Assembly: GCF_051857535.1 (NCBI RefSeq) | Contig: NZ_JBPZGY010000001.1 | Coordinates: forward strand, 186,001 to 250,000 | Direction of reading: 5' to 3' | DNA length: 64,000 nucleotides | Source: Roseateles_B sp051857535 | Lineage (GTDB): Bacteria; Pseudomonadota; Gammaproteobacteria; Burkholderiales; Burkholderiaceae_C | Shown: piece after piece, positions 16,996-25,791 of the stretch | Layout: every line of letters starts with the position of its first letter | Position numbering within the stretch: position 1 is the stretch's first letter | Program-made: the position numbers and the translations under genes | The notes under the pieces: generated by a model | What the model was told of the DNA's origin: nothing | The model's database searches: none | Seen by the model: the letters and a program-made list of their open reading frames with translations, nothing else

Positions 16996-18396
16996 ATGAG
17001 CGCATCCACCTCCACGGGCCAAGAGGCCGTCGCGGCCACGGCCGCCCCCAAGATCGGCTTCGTCAGCCTCGGCTGCCCCAAGGCCCTGACCGACTCCGAA
17101 CTCATCCTCACCCAGCTGCGGGCCGAGGGCTATGACACCTCCAAGACCTTTGCCGGCGCGGATCTGGTGATCGTCAACACCTGCGGCTTCATCGACGATG
17201 CCGTCAAGGAAAGCCTGGACACCATCGGTGAGGCCCTGGCCGAAAACGGCAAGGTCATCGTCACCGGCTGCCTGGGAGCCAAGAGCGGCGCGAACACCGA
17301 CAACCTCGTGCGCGAGGTCCACCCCAGCGTGCTGGCCGTCACCGGCCCTCATGCCACGCAGGAGGTGATGGACGCCGTGCATCTGCATGTGCCCAAGCCC
17401 CATGACCCCTTCATCGACTTGGTGCCGGCCCAGGGCATCAAGCTCACGCCCAAGCACTACGCCTATCTGAAGATCAGTGAGGGCTGCAACCACCGCTGCT
17501 CCTTCTGCATCATCCCCAGCATGCGTGGGGACCTGGTTTCGCGCCCCATCGGTGATGTGCTGAACGAGGCCCGCGCGCTGTTCGAGGCCGGTGTGAAGGA
17601 ACTGCTGGTCATCAGCCAGGACACCAGTGCCTATGGCGTGGACGTGAAGTACCGCACTGGCTTCTGGGACGGCAAGCCCGTCAAGACCCGCATGTTCGAC
17701 CTGGTCGCCCAACTGGGCGAGCTGGCCAAGCAGCACGGCGCCTGGGTGCGCCTGCACTACGTCTACCCCTATCCGCACGTGGACGAGGTGCTGCCGCTGA
17801 TGGCCGAAGGCCTGATCCTGCCCTACCTGGACGTCCCCATGCAGCATGCGCACCCTGACGTGCTCAAGCGCATGAAGCGCCCGGCCAATGGCGAGAAGAA
17901 CCTGGAGCGCATCCAGGCCTGGCGTGCCGTGTGCCCGGACATCGTCATCCGCTCCACCTTCATCGCGGGCTTCCCCGGCGAGACCGAGGCCGAGTTCCAG
18001 TACCTGCTGGATTTCATGAAGGAAGCCCGCATCGACCGCGCCGGCTGCTTCGCCTACTCGCCCGTGTCCGGCGCTTCCGCCAACGAGCTGCCCGGCGCGC
18101 TGCCCGACGAAGTGCGCCAGGAGCGTCAGGCCCGCTTCATGGAAGTGGCCGAGGCGGTCTCCATTGACAAGCTGCGCAGCCGCATCGGCGCCACCATGCA
18201 GGTGCTGGTCGACTCTGCCCCGGCCCTGGGCCGCAAGGGCGGCGTGGGCCGCAGCTATGCCGATGCGCCGGAGATCGACGGCACCGTGCGCCTGCTGCCG
18301 CCCGAGAAGGCCAGCAAGACGCTCAAGGTGGGCGAGTTCACCCGCGCCCGCATCGTGGCAGCCGAAGGCCATGACCTGATCGGCATGCCCATCTGA
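16996..18396 (+). CDS. rimO: Ribosomal protein S12 methylthiotransferase
   Basis: RimO is a radical-SAM enzyme that adds a methylthio group to an Asp of ribosomal protein S12. The 466-residue protein has the N-terminal UPF0004 domain with three cluster cysteines (SLGCPKALTDSE, NTCGFIDDAV, VTGCLGAKSG) and the radical-SAM triad C164, C168, C171 in EGCNHRCSFCIIPSMRG. A C-terminal TRAM domain completes it. SLGCPKALTDSE and FCIIPSMRG are characteristic of RimO rather than MiaB. Monocistronic. Confidence 0.96.
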   Translation: MSASTSTGQEAVAATAAPKIGFVSLGCPKALTDSELILTQLRAEGYDTSKTFAGADLVIVNTCGFIDDAVKESLDTIGEALAENGKVIVTGCLGAKSGANTDNLVREVHPSVLAVTGPHATQEVMDAVHLHVPKPHDPFIDLVPAQGIKLTPKHYAYLKISEGCNHRCSFCIIPSMRGDLVSRPIGDVLNEARALFEAGVKELLVISQDTSAYGVDVKYRTGFWDGKPVKTRMFDLVAQLGELAKQHGAWVRLHYVYPYPHVDEVLPLMAEGLILPYLDVPMQHAHPDVLKRMKRPANGEKNLERIQAWRAVCPDIVIRSTFIAGFPGETEAEFQYLLDFMKEARIDRAGCFAYSPVSGASANELPGALPDEVRQERQARFMEVAEAVSIDKLRSRIGATMQVLVDSAPALGRKGGVGRSYADAPEIDGTVRLLPPEKASKTLKVGEFTRARIVAAEGHDLIGMPI

Positions 18397-18496
18397 GGGC
18401 TGCTTCTTGCGCCGCGCCGGGCTGCCCCGGGCGGCGCCCTTCTCCAGGGCCCGTGTCCGGCCAGCCTGGTCGGGTCCGCAACACTGCCTCCCGCCC

Positions 18497-19699
18497 ATGA
18501 AGCCCAAGCGCGCCATTGCCACCGAGCAGATCCACCACCCCTACCAGCCGCCCGAGGGCTGGGCCGCCATGCCGGTGGGCGTCTTCAAGGCCTCCACCGT
18601 GCTGTTCAAGGACACGGCGGACCTGCACACCTACCGCCCCCGCGACGGCAAGAGCTATCGCTATGGCCTGCACGGCACGCCCACTTCCTACACGCTGGCC
18701 GCGCGCCTGGCCACGCTGGAGGGCGCGGAGCACTGCCTGCTGACGCCCAGCGGCCTTTCCGCCATCACAGTGGTCAGCCTGGCTCTGCTGCAGCCGGGCG
18801 ATGAGGTGCTGATCCCCGACAACGTCTACGGCCAGAATCGCCATCTCTGCGCCAGCTTCCTGCCGCGGCTGGGCATCACGCACAAGGTCTATGACCCGCT
18901 GGATGTCCCCGCCTTCGAGGCCCTGCTGGGCGAGAACACGCGCCTGGTCTGGTTGGAGGCAGCGGGCTCCATCACGCTGGAGTTTCCGGATCTCATCGGC
19001 CTGATCCGCGCCTGCAAAGCCCGTGGCATCACCACCGCGCTGGACAACACCTGGGGTGCCGGCGTGGCCTTCAAGCCCTTTGACCTGCTGCCGGACCGCG
19101 AGCCGGGCTTAGGCGTGGACATCTCGATGCAGGCCCTCACCAAATACCCCTCGGGCGGTGCCGACGTGCTGATGGGCGCGGTCTACACCCGCGACCAGGC
19201 CCTGCACGACCGCCTCAATGACTGCCACGAGCACCTGGGCTATGGCCTGGGTCAGAACGATGTGGAGCTGGTGCTGCGCGGCCTGCCCACGCTGGAGTTG
19301 CGCTACCGCGCCCAGGACGCCAGCTCCCGCCAGTTGGCCCGCTGGATGCAGACCCAGTCGCAGGTGGCTCAGGTATTGCACCCGGCGCTGCCGGGCTCGC
19401 CGGGCCATGCCCACTGGTGCGAGCTGAGCGCGGGCGGCGCGGCCTGCCTGTTCTCGGCCGTGTTCCAGCCGCAGTACAGCGCGGCGCAGGTCGATGCCTT
19501 CGTGGATGCGCTGGAGCTCTTCGGCATCGGCTACTCCTGGGCTGGACCCATGAGTCTGGCTGTGCCCTACAACATGAGCCGCAGCCGTTCCCTGGGGCTG
19601 CCCTACGAGGCGGGGCACATCGTGCGCTTCGCCATCGGCCTGGAGGCGGCGGACGACCTGCAGGCGGACCTGGCTCAGGCGCTCAGGCGCCTGGGCTGA
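18497..19699 (+). CDS. metC: Cystathionine beta-lyase
   Basis: This 400-residue PLP enzyme of the Cys/Met metabolism family cleaves cystathionine to homocysteine in methionine synthesis. Motifs are SYRYGLHGTPT, the LLTPSGLSA loop stacking on PLP, LDNTWGAG with the Asp that binds the pyridine nitrogen, and the Schiff-base lysine K216 in ALTKYPSGGADVLMG. The long form and YGQNRHLC follow the MetC branch. ATG 18497 is used; the 30 in-frame codons before it lie in the intergenic region and are not family-like. Its last 17 bp overlap the convergent deaminase gene. Confidence 0.9.
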   Translation: MKPKRAIATEQIHHPYQPPEGWAAMPVGVFKASTVLFKDTADLHTYRPRDGKSYRYGLHGTPTSYTLAARLATLEGAEHCLLTPSGLSAITVVSLALLQPGDEVLIPDNVYGQNRHLCASFLPRLGITHKVYDPLDVPAFEALLGENTRLVWLEAAGSITLEFPDLIGLIRACKARGITTALDNTWGAGVAFKPFDLLPDREPGLGVDISMQALTKYPSGGADVLMGAVYTRDQALHDRLNDCHEHLGYGLGQNDVELVLRGLPTLELRYRAQDASSRQLARWMQTQSQVAQVLHPALPGSPGHAHWCELSAGGAACLFSAVFQPQYSAAQVDAFVDALELFGIGYSWAGPMSLAVPYNMSRSRSLGLPYEAGHIVRFAIGLEAADDLQADLAQALRRLG

Positions 19700-20774
19700 G
19701 CGCTTCTGTGGCTTCAGGGGCCGCGCCGGGGTCGAAGCCGGCCGCGGCGAAGTCCCGCGCCAGCCGGGCGCGCCAGGCGATCTTGTCGGTGTCGGGTGCG
19801 AAGCTCGCTGCCAGGCTGTTGTCCAGCAGGCGATGCCACTCGGCCAGCCCCAACTGCGGCAGCGCGCGGACGCAGGCCTCGATGTTGTCCATGAGGTAGC
19901 CGCCGAAGTAGGCCGGGTCGTCGGCATTGACCAGGGCGCACAGGCCCTCGGCCAGCAGTTGCGGCAGGCAGTGCTCCTCAAGGCGCTGCACCACGCGCAG
20001 CTTGACGTTGGACAGCGGGCAGACCGTCAGCGGCGTGCCCGCCTGGCGCAGGTGGGCGACGAGGGCCGCGTCTTCCAGGCAGCGCACGCCGTGGTCGATG
20101 CGCTCGGCGTGCAGGCTCCGCAGCGCATCCCAGATATAGGCCGGCGGACCTTCCTCGCCGGCATGGGCCACCCGGTGCAGGCCCAGGGCGCCCGCGGCGG
20201 CGAACACCATGGCGAACTGCTCGGGCGGATGGCCCAGCTCGCTGCTGTCCAGGCCGACGCCCAGCAGGTCCTCGCGGTAGGGCTTCAGGGCCTCCAGCGT
20301 GTCCAGGGCGGCCTCCTCGCTGAGGTGGCGCAGGAAGCAGGGAATGAGACCCACGCTGAGCCCCAGCTCCCCCCGCGCCCGTGCGATGGCAGCCTGCAGA
20401 CCCTGCATCACGAGGGGCAGCGGCACGCCGCGGTCGGTGTGCGTCTGGGGGTCGAAGAAGATCTCGCAGCGCACGCAGCCGTCGGCCCTGGCGCGCTGGA
20501 AGTAGGCCCAGGCCAGGTCCTCGAAATCGCGCGCCTGCAGCAGCACGCTGGCCCCGGCGTAGTAGAGGTCCAGGAAGCTCTGGAGGTTCTGGAAGTCGTA
20601 GGCCCGGCGCAGCGTGGCGACGTCGGGGTAGGGCAGGGCGATGCCGTTGCGCTGCGCCAGGGCGAACATCATCTCGGGCTCCAGTGAGCCTTCGATGTGA
20701 AGGTGCAGCTCGGCCTTGGGCGCATGGCGCAGCAGGGCTAGCAGGGTGTCCGTGGGGAGGCTGGGATGGGGCAT
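19683..20774 (-). CDS. Adenine deaminase (adenosine/AMP deaminase superfamily)
   Basis: This 363-residue zinc amidohydrolase deaminates adenine (or adenosine) to hypoxanthine (or inosine). The metal-binding H24 and H26 lie in AELHLHIEGSLEPE; downstream are HAGEEGPP with the catalytic His/Glu, ERIDHGVRCLED, and NADDPAYFGG with the metal Asp. The HIEGSLEPE sequence is typical of the prokaryotic adenine deaminase branch, while adenosine deaminases usually show HLDGSLRP. The chain is slightly extended at the C-terminus. The guaB/guaA genes nearby fit purine salvage. The choice between adenine and adenosine is inference. Confidence 0.85.
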   Translation of the reverse strand: MPHPSLPTDTLLALLRHAPKAELHLHIEGSLEPEMMFALAQRNGIALPYPDVATLRRAYDFQNLQSFLDLYYAGASVLLQARDFEDLAWAYFQRARADGCVRCEIFFDPQTHTDRGVPLPLVMQGLQAAIARARGELGLSVGLIPCFLRHLSEEAALDTLEALKPYREDLLGVGLDSSELGHPPEQFAMVFAAAGALGLHRVAHAGEEGPPAYIWDALRSLHAERIDHGVRCLEDAALVAHLRQAGTPLTVCPLSNVKLRVVQRLEEHCLPQLLAEGLCALVNADDPAYFGGYLMDNIEACVRALPQLGLAEWHRLLDNSLAASFAPDTDKIAWRARLARDFAAAGFDPGAAPEATEALSPGA

Positions 20775-20841
20775 GGCTGTCCTCCAGGAGGGATGGGGAC
20801 AGTATGGGCCGGATGCGGCGCCGCGGGTGTGTCCGTTGGCG

Positions 20842-21306
20842 TCAGTCCTTGGCGGGGCCGCCGACCTTGTGGCGCATCAGCCGCCCCTTCTCGCGCTCCC
20901 AGTCGCGCTTCTTCTCGGTCTCGCGCTTGTCATGCTGGGCCTTGCCCTTGGCCAGGGCGATCTCGACCTTCACCCGCCCGTCCTTGTAGTGCAGGTTCAG
21001 CGGCACGATGGTGTAGCCGCGCTGCTCCACCTTGCCGATGAGGCGGCGGATCTGCTCCTTCTTCATCAGCAGCTTGCGCGTGCGGTCGGCCAGGGGGTTG
21101 ACGTGGGTCGAGGCGGTGCGCAACGGGTTGATGCGGCAGCCGATCAGGAAGAGCTCGCCGTCCTTGATCAGCACATAGCCGTCGGGCAGCTGGACCTGGC
21201 CTTCGCGGATGGCCTTGACCTCCCAGCCCTCCAGCACGATGCCGGCTTCGTACTGCTCTTCGATGTGGTACTCAAATCGGGCGCGGCGGTTTTCAGCGAT
21301 GGACAT
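20842..21306 (-). CDS. smpB: SsrA-binding protein SmpB
   Basis: SmpB delivers tmRNA to stalled ribosomes for trans-translation. The 154-residue protein starts MSIAENRRARFEYHIEE and has the OB-fold core LEGWEVKAIREGQVQL, HVNPLADRTRKLLM and the basic C-terminal tail KGKAQHDKRETEKKRDWER that enters the decoding centre. The length is normal. It is divergent from ratA with only 46 bp between the two ATGs; this pairing is conserved in proteobacteria. Confidence 0.96.
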   Translation of the reverse strand: MSIAENRRARFEYHIEEQYEAGIVLEGWEVKAIREGQVQLPDGYVLIKDGELFLIGCRINPLRTASTHVNPLADRTRKLLMKKEQIRRLIGKVEQRGYTIVPLNLHYKDGRVKVEIALAKGKAQHDKRETEKKRDWEREKGRLMRHKVGGPAKD

Positions 21307-21335
21307 GGAGACTCATTCGGGCCGCGGGCGGCCAA

Positions 21336-21341
21336 TACAAT
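21336..21341 (+). promoter_or_regulatory. Putative -10 box of ratA
   Basis: TACAAT ends 11 bp before the ratA ATG, predicting a leader of about 5 nt without a Shine-Dalgarno site. Confidence 0.35.
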
Positions 21342-21352
21342 CCCGGCATTGT

Positions 21353-21808
21353 ATGAAGCATGTGAAGAAGTCCGTTCTGCTCTGGTACACGCCCCAGGAA
21401 ATGCACGACCTGGTGACGGCCATTTCCCGCTATCCCGAGTTCCTGCCCTGGTGCGATCGCGCCGAGGTGCTGGAGACGCACGAGGATGGCGTCACGGCGC
21501 GCGTGGGCCTGTCCATTGCCGGGGTGCGGCAGTCCTTCTCGACGCGCAACACGCACGAGGGGCATGAGCGCGTGGCCATGCGCCTGGTCGACGGGCCCTT
21601 CTCCGTGCTGGAGGGCGACTGGACCTTCCTTCCGCTGAGCGCCGCGCCAGGGCAGCCGCCGCAGGCCTGCAAGGTCGAGTTCGAGCTGCACTACGCCTTC
21701 TCCAGCGCCGCCCTCGAGGCGGTGGTGAGCCCGGTCTTCGACCGCATCGCCGCGACCTTCGTGGATTCCTTCGTCAAGCGTGCCGAGGTGGTCTATGGCC
21801 CCCGCTGA
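21353..21808 (+). CDS. ratA: RatA/Coq10-family START-domain protein
   Basis: This 151-residue polyketide-cyclase/START-fold protein of the RatA-Coq10 family shows KSVLLWYTPQEMHDLVTAIS, RYPEFLPWC and the C-terminal FDRIAATFVDSFVKRAEVVYG. E. coli RatA was described as a toxin blocking ribosome association, while mitochondrial Coq10 and bacterial relatives bind ubiquinone; which role applies here is open. ATG 21353 gives the normal length. The stop overlaps the rnfH-like gene by 14 bp, so the two are coupled. Confidence 0.9.
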   Translation: MKHVKKSVLLWYTPQEMHDLVTAISRYPEFLPWCDRAEVLETHEDGVTARVGLSIAGVRQSFSTRNTHEGHERVAMRLVDGPFSVLEGDWTFLPLSAAPGQPPQACKVEFELHYAFSSAALEAVVSPVFDRIAATFVDSFVKRAEVVYGPR

Positions 21809-22148
21809 GCCGGCCGCGCTTCACATCGAACTCGTCTGGAGCCCTCGGCCGGGCTGCGTGCTGACAGAGCGGCTGCTACTGGCTGAGGGCAGCACGCTGG
21901 CACAGGCGCTGGACGCATCGCCCCGCTTCGTCGCCGATCGCGCGGGGCTGGAGGCGGCGGGGCCGCTGTCTGTTGGTGTATGGGGGCGTGTCCAGCCTCT
22001 GGATGCCACCCTCAGGACGGGTGATCGCGTGGAGGTCTACCGTGCCCTGACGGTGGATCCCAAGGAGGCGCGGCGGCTGCGTTACCGGGCTACTGGACGG
22101 CGTATCGTCTCGCGGCACCGCCCCCTGGCAGGCAAGACCAGCGCCTGA
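21795..22148 (+). CDS. RnfH/RatB-family ubiquitin-fold protein
   Basis: This 117-residue small beta-grasp protein (UPF0125/RnfH) is recognised by ALHIELVWSPRPGCVLTERLLL, the central GPLSVGVWGRVQPLDATLRTGDRVEVYRAL pattern (given here only in part) and DPKEARRLRY near the end. The family usually follows ratA, as here, and its role is unresolved. The ATG inside the ratA 3' end is chosen; a GTG 15 bp upstream is possible. It converges on a DUF4124 gene 18 bp away. Confidence 0.85.
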   Translation: MAPAEPAALHIELVWSPRPGCVLTERLLLAEGSTLAQALDASPRFVADRAGLEAAGPLSVGVWGRVQPLDATLRTGDRVEVYRALTVDPKEARRLRYRATGRRIVSRHRPLAGKTSA

Positions 22149-22166
22149 ACAGCACCGACGGCAGCC

Positions 22167-22697
22167 TCAGCGGCATTCGCTCTTGACGATGCCCTGTACG
22201 CGCTCGCGTTCGGCGGCGCGTTGCTTGTCGTCCATGAAGCTGCGCTCGCCCGCTTCGTTCATGGTGGCTACGCGCATGCCTGAGTCCATGAGTGCCAGGC
22301 TCTGGCGGGCGCGGGCGCAGTTCCCGGCGCGTGCTGCAGCCAGCTTCTGCTCTTCGGCGGCCTTCTTGGCCTGGGCCTGTTCTGCCTCCTTCTTGGCCTT
22401 GCTCTGCTGCTCGGCCTCCTTTTTGGCGGCGGCCTCGGTCGCGGCATTGGCCGAGGCTGCGGCTGCGGCGCTGGCCGCCGCGGCCTGGGCCGAGCCGTAG
22501 GGGACCACGGTAGCTCGGGCGCCAGGTGGGCGCAGCAGCACGTCCTTGTCTGGCACGCTGGAGGGCGGCGGAAGGTCGCTGTACTGGATCTTGCCGCTGG
22601 CGTCCTTCCATTTCCACTGTGCCTCGGCGGCAGGGCCGAGCAGCAGCAGTGCGCTCAATGACAGCAGTTGAAGGCAGGGGGAGAGGCGCAACGACAT
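22167..22697 (-). CDS. DUF4124-domain exported protein
   Basis: This 176-residue protein has a signal peptide (LSPCLQLLSLSALLLLG...AEA), then the DUF4124 signature QWKWKDASGKIQYSDLPPP. It continues into a long alanine/lysine/glutamate-rich coiled-coil segment (about residues 70-130: AAAAASANAATEAAAKK, EAEQAQAKKAAEEQK) and a short C-terminal helix region. The function is unknown; such proteins are common in Burkholderiales envelopes. The start at 22697 is preferred because nine extra in-frame codons upstream weaken the signal peptide. Confidence 0.8.
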   Translation of the reverse strand: MSLRLSPCLQLLSLSALLLLGPAAEAQWKWKDASGKIQYSDLPPPSSVPDKDVLLRPPGARATVVPYGSAQAAAASAAAAASANAATEAAAKKEAEQQSKAKKEAEQAQAKKAAEEQKLAAARAGNCARARQSLALMDSGMRVATMNEAGERSFMDDKQRAAERERVQGIVKSECR

Positions 22698-22922
22698 GTC
22701 AGTTCTTTTCCAAGTCAATCCCACAAAGTGTATGGCGGGCCCGAAGGCTTGGCCTCCCAGCCAGCTTATGCAGTTGTCAGCGAATGTGAAACTGCCTTGA
22801 CGCTAGTGGCGGGCTGTGGTGAAGCCAAGGCCATAGTTCACGACTGCCCCCGCTTCGCTCAAGGCTGGTGGTCACTGCGCCCGGTTTTCACGGTCGGTGA
22901 GGCAGTCCTGGCGCGACTTCCC

Positions 22923-22928
22923 TATAAT
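22923..22928 (+). promoter_or_regulatory. Consensus -10 box of guaB
   Basis: A perfect TATAAT stands 26 bp before the guaB ATG. No clear -35 element is visible at 16-18 bp. The rest of the 257-bp gap to the DUF4124 gene shows no further structure. Confidence 0.6.
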
Positions 22929-22954
22929 GCCGCTTTGCGTCTGGAGCCACCCTC

Positions 22955-24427
22955 ATGCGCCTTCTTGGAAAAGCGCTCACCTTCGACGATGTGTTGTTGG
23001 TGCCTGCGTTCTCCCAGGTGTTGCCCCGCGACACCAGTCTCGCCACCCAACTGACCCGCAACATCCGGATCAACCTGCCCCTGGTGTCAGCCGCCATGGA
23101 CACGGTCACGGAATCCCGCCTTGCCATTGCCATGGCCCAGGAAGGCGGCATGGGCATCGTCCACAAGAACCTCACGCCGCAGCAGCAGGCCGCCGAGGTG
23201 GCCCGCGTCAAGCGCTATGAGTCGGGCGTGCTGCGTGATCCCATCACCATCACCCCCGACGCCACGGTCCGCCAGGTCAAAGCCCTGTCGGAGCAGCACG
23301 GCATTTCGGGCTTCCCGGTGCTGGAAGGCAGCAAGGTGGTCGGCATCGTGACTGGCCGCGACCTGCGCTTCGAGACGCGCATGGACGCTTCCGTACGCGA
23401 GATCATGACCCCGGCCGAGCGCCTGATCACGGTCAAGGAAGGGGCCTCGCTGGCCGAGGCCAAGGCCCTGATGCACACGCATAAGCTGGAGCGCGTGCTG
23501 GTCATCAACGATGCCTTCGAGCTGCGCGGCCTGATGACGGTGAAAGACATCACCAAGCAGACCAACTTCCCCAATGCCGCCCGGGACGCGCAAGGCAAGC
23601 TGCGCGTGGGGGCTGCAGTGGGCGTGGGTGATGGCACGGAGGAGCGCGTCGAGCTGCTGGTCAAGGCGGGCGTCGATGCCATCGTGGTCGATACCGCCCA
23701 TGGTCACAGCGCAGGCGTGATCGAGCGCGTGCGCTGGGTCAAGAAAAACTTCCCGCAGGTCGACGTCATCGGTGGCAACATCGCCACCGGCGCGGCCGCC
23801 CTGGCTTTGGTCGAGGCGGGCGCTGACGGCGTCAAGGTCGGCATCGGCCCAGGCTCCATCTGCACCACCCGCATCGTGGCCGGCGTGGGCGTGCCTCAGA
23901 TCACCGCCATCGACTACGTCGCCACCGCGCTCAAGGGCACGGGCGTGCCCCTGATCGCTGACGGCGGCATCCGCTACTCGGGCGACATCGCCAAGGCCAT
24001 CGCTGCCGGCGCCAGCGCCGTCATGATGGGCGGCATGTTCGCCGGTACAGAGGAAGCGCCGGGCGAGGTCATCCTCTACCAGGGCCGCTCCTACAAGAGC
24101 TACCGCGGCATGGGCTCCATCGGCGCGATGAAGGCCGGCTCGGCGGACCGCTATTTCCAGGAAAACGACGAGACCACCAACCCCAACGCGGACAAGCTGG
24201 TGCCCGAGGGCATCGAAGGCCGCGTGCCCTACAAGGGCTCCATGGTCGCCATCGTCTTCCAGATGGCTGGCGGCGTGCGTGCCTCCATGGGCTACTGCGG
24301 CTGCGCCACCATCGCCGAGATGCATGATCGCGCCGAGTTCGTCGAGATCACCGCCGCGGGTATTCGCGAAAGCCATGTCCACGACGTGCAGATCACCAAA
24401 GAGGCGCCGAACTACCGATCGGAATAA
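22955..24427 (+). CDS. guaB: IMP dehydrogenase
   Basis: GuaB oxidises IMP to XMP with NAD, the committed step of guanine nucleotide synthesis. The 490-residue protein has the (beta/alpha)8 barrel interrupted by two CBS domains (about residues 95-205). The phosphate/NAD region VVDTAHGHS is present, as are the catalytic loop GPGSICTTRIVAGVGVP with C303 and the flap region with YRGMGSIGAM. Length and motifs are standard. It is followed by a strong hairpin, then an MFS gene and guaA. Confidence 0.98.
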   Translation: MRLLGKALTFDDVLLVPAFSQVLPRDTSLATQLTRNIRINLPLVSAAMDTVTESRLAIAMAQEGGMGIVHKNLTPQQQAAEVARVKRYESGVLRDPITITPDATVRQVKALSEQHGISGFPVLEGSKVVGIVTGRDLRFETRMDASVREIMTPAERLITVKEGASLAEAKALMHTHKLERVLVINDAFELRGLMTVKDITKQTNFPNAARDAQGKLRVGAAVGVGDGTEERVELLVKAGVDAIVVDTAHGHSAGVIERVRWVKKNFPQVDVIGGNIATGAAALALVEAGADGVKVGIGPGSICTTRIVAGVGVPQITAIDYVATALKGTGVPLIADGGIRYSGDIAKAIAAGASAVMMGGMFAGTEEAPGEVILYQGRSYKSYRGMGSIGAMKAGSADRYFQENDETTNPNADKLVPEGIEGRVPYKGSMVAIVFQMAGGVRASMGYCGCATIAEMHDRAEFVEITAAGIRESHVHDVQITKEAPNYRSE

Positions 24428-24440
24428 GCCGGCAAGTGCT

Positions 24441-24475
24441 AAGCAGGGGCGACGCAGGTCGCCCCTGCTTTCATT
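24441..24475 (+). terminator. Terminator or attenuator hairpin after guaB
   Basis: A perfect 13-bp stem (AAGCAGGGGCGAC / GTCGCCCCTGCTT, 4-nt loop) is followed only by TCATT. The short T-run suggests partial read-through into the MFS gene and guaA. Confidence 0.65.
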
Positions 24476-24504
24476 CCGGCCCGCAGCTGCCATGAGCACA
24501 AGCA

Positions 24505-25779
24505 ATGACCGTGTCTGAAACTCCCGCACCCGTTCCCAAGTCCGGGCGCCAGGCCGGGATGCTGTTCATCATGATCGCCGTGCTGATCGACATGATCAGC
24601 ATCGGCCTCATCATCCCGGTGCTGCCGCCGCTGGTGGGCACCTTCGCCCGCACGCCGGCCGAGCACAGCCTGGCCTACCTGGCCGTGGCCTTTGCCTTCG
24701 GCATCGCCAACTTCTTCGGCTCGCCCATCCTGGGTTCCCTGTCCGACCGTTACGGCCGCCGCCCGGTGATGCTCATCGGCTTCTGCGGCCTGGCCCTGAG
24801 CTTCTTCGTCACCGCCGTCGCCACCGCGCTGTGGATGCTGGTGGCCGTGCGTCTGGTCAGCGGTGCCATGCAGGCCAACGCAGCCGTCGCCAATGCCTAT
24901 GTGGCCGACATCAGCGCCCCGGAGGAGCGCGCCAAGCGCTTCGGCATGCTGGGCGCGGCCTTCGGCATGGGCTTCATCCTCGGGCCGGCCATGGGTGGCA
25001 TCCTGGGTGACATCAACCTGCACCTGCCTTTCTTCGTGGCCGGCTCGCTGGCCCTGGTGAACTGGCTGTATGGCTTCTTCGTGCTGCCGGAGTCCCTCAA
25101 GCCCGAGAACCGTCGCCCCTTCGAATGGCGCAAGGCCAACCCGGTCAGCGCGCTGAGCCGCCTGGGCAAGCTCAAGGGCGTGGGCGGCCTGGTCTTCGTG
25201 CTGGGCCTCAGCGGCCTGGCGCAGCTCATCCTGCACAGCAGCTGGGTGCTCTACACCACGCACAAGTTCGGCTGGGGGCCCAAGGCCAACGGCCTGTCGC
25301 TGTTCGCGGTGGGCGTGATGTCGGTCATCGTGCAGGGCTTCCTGATGCCGCGCCTGCTGAAGGCCATCGCGCCGCACAAGCTGGTGCTGTGGGGTCTGGT
25401 TTCCGCCGTGCTGACCAATGCCTTCTGGGGCTGGGCCACCGAGGGCTGGATGATGTACGTGCCCATCGTCGTCAACGTGCTGGGCTTTGCCGCCGGTACG
25501 GCGCTGCAGAGCCTCATCTCCAACGCGGCCGACGCCCGCACCCAGGGCGAGACCATGGGCGCGGTCTCCTCGCTCAACAGCGTGATGGCCGTGCTGGCGC
25601 CGGTGATCGGCCCCGGGCTGATGTACCTCGTGTCGGACGTGCCGCCGACCGACTGGCTGGCCGGCGCGCCCTTCTATTTCTGTGCCCTGCTGCAGGCACT
25701 GTCCCTGTTCTTCGCCTGGCGCCATTTTGCGCGGGCCACACCTTCGGCCAGCGCTGCATCGGCGCCGGCCGGCCACTGA
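24505..25779 (+). CDS. MFS exporter, TetA/TCR type, between guaB and guaA
   Basis: This 424-residue protein with about twelve transmembrane helices belongs to the TCR/Tet branch of MFS drug:H+ antiporters. It has IDMISIGLIIPVLPPLV in TM1, motif A GSLSDRYGRRPVML in the loop between TM2 and TM3, and GFILGPAMGG (motif C, antiporter signature) in TM5. The stop is directly adjacent to the guaA start region, so it forms a unit with guaA. Location suggests export of a purine or related compound, but the family mostly exports drugs and the substrate is unknown. Confidence 0.85.
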   Translation: MTVSETPAPVPKSGRQAGMLFIMIAVLIDMISIGLIIPVLPPLVGTFARTPAEHSLAYLAVAFAFGIANFFGSPILGSLSDRYGRRPVMLIGFCGLALSFFVTAVATALWMLVAVRLVSGAMQANAAVANAYVADISAPEERAKRFGMLGAAFGMGFILGPAMGGILGDINLHLPFFVAGSLALVNWLYGFFVLPESLKPENRRPFEWRKANPVSALSRLGKLKGVGGLVFVLGLSGLAQLILHSSWVLYTTHKFGWGPKANGLSLFAVGVMSVIVQGFLMPRLLKAIAPHKLVLWGLVSAVLTNAFWGWATEGWMMYVPIVVNVLGFAAGTALQSLISNAADARTQGETMGAVSSLNSVMAVLAPVIGPGLMYLVSDVPPTDWLAGAPFYFCALLQALSLFFAWRHFARATPSASAASAPAGH

Positions 25780-25791
25780 GTGAGCACCACC

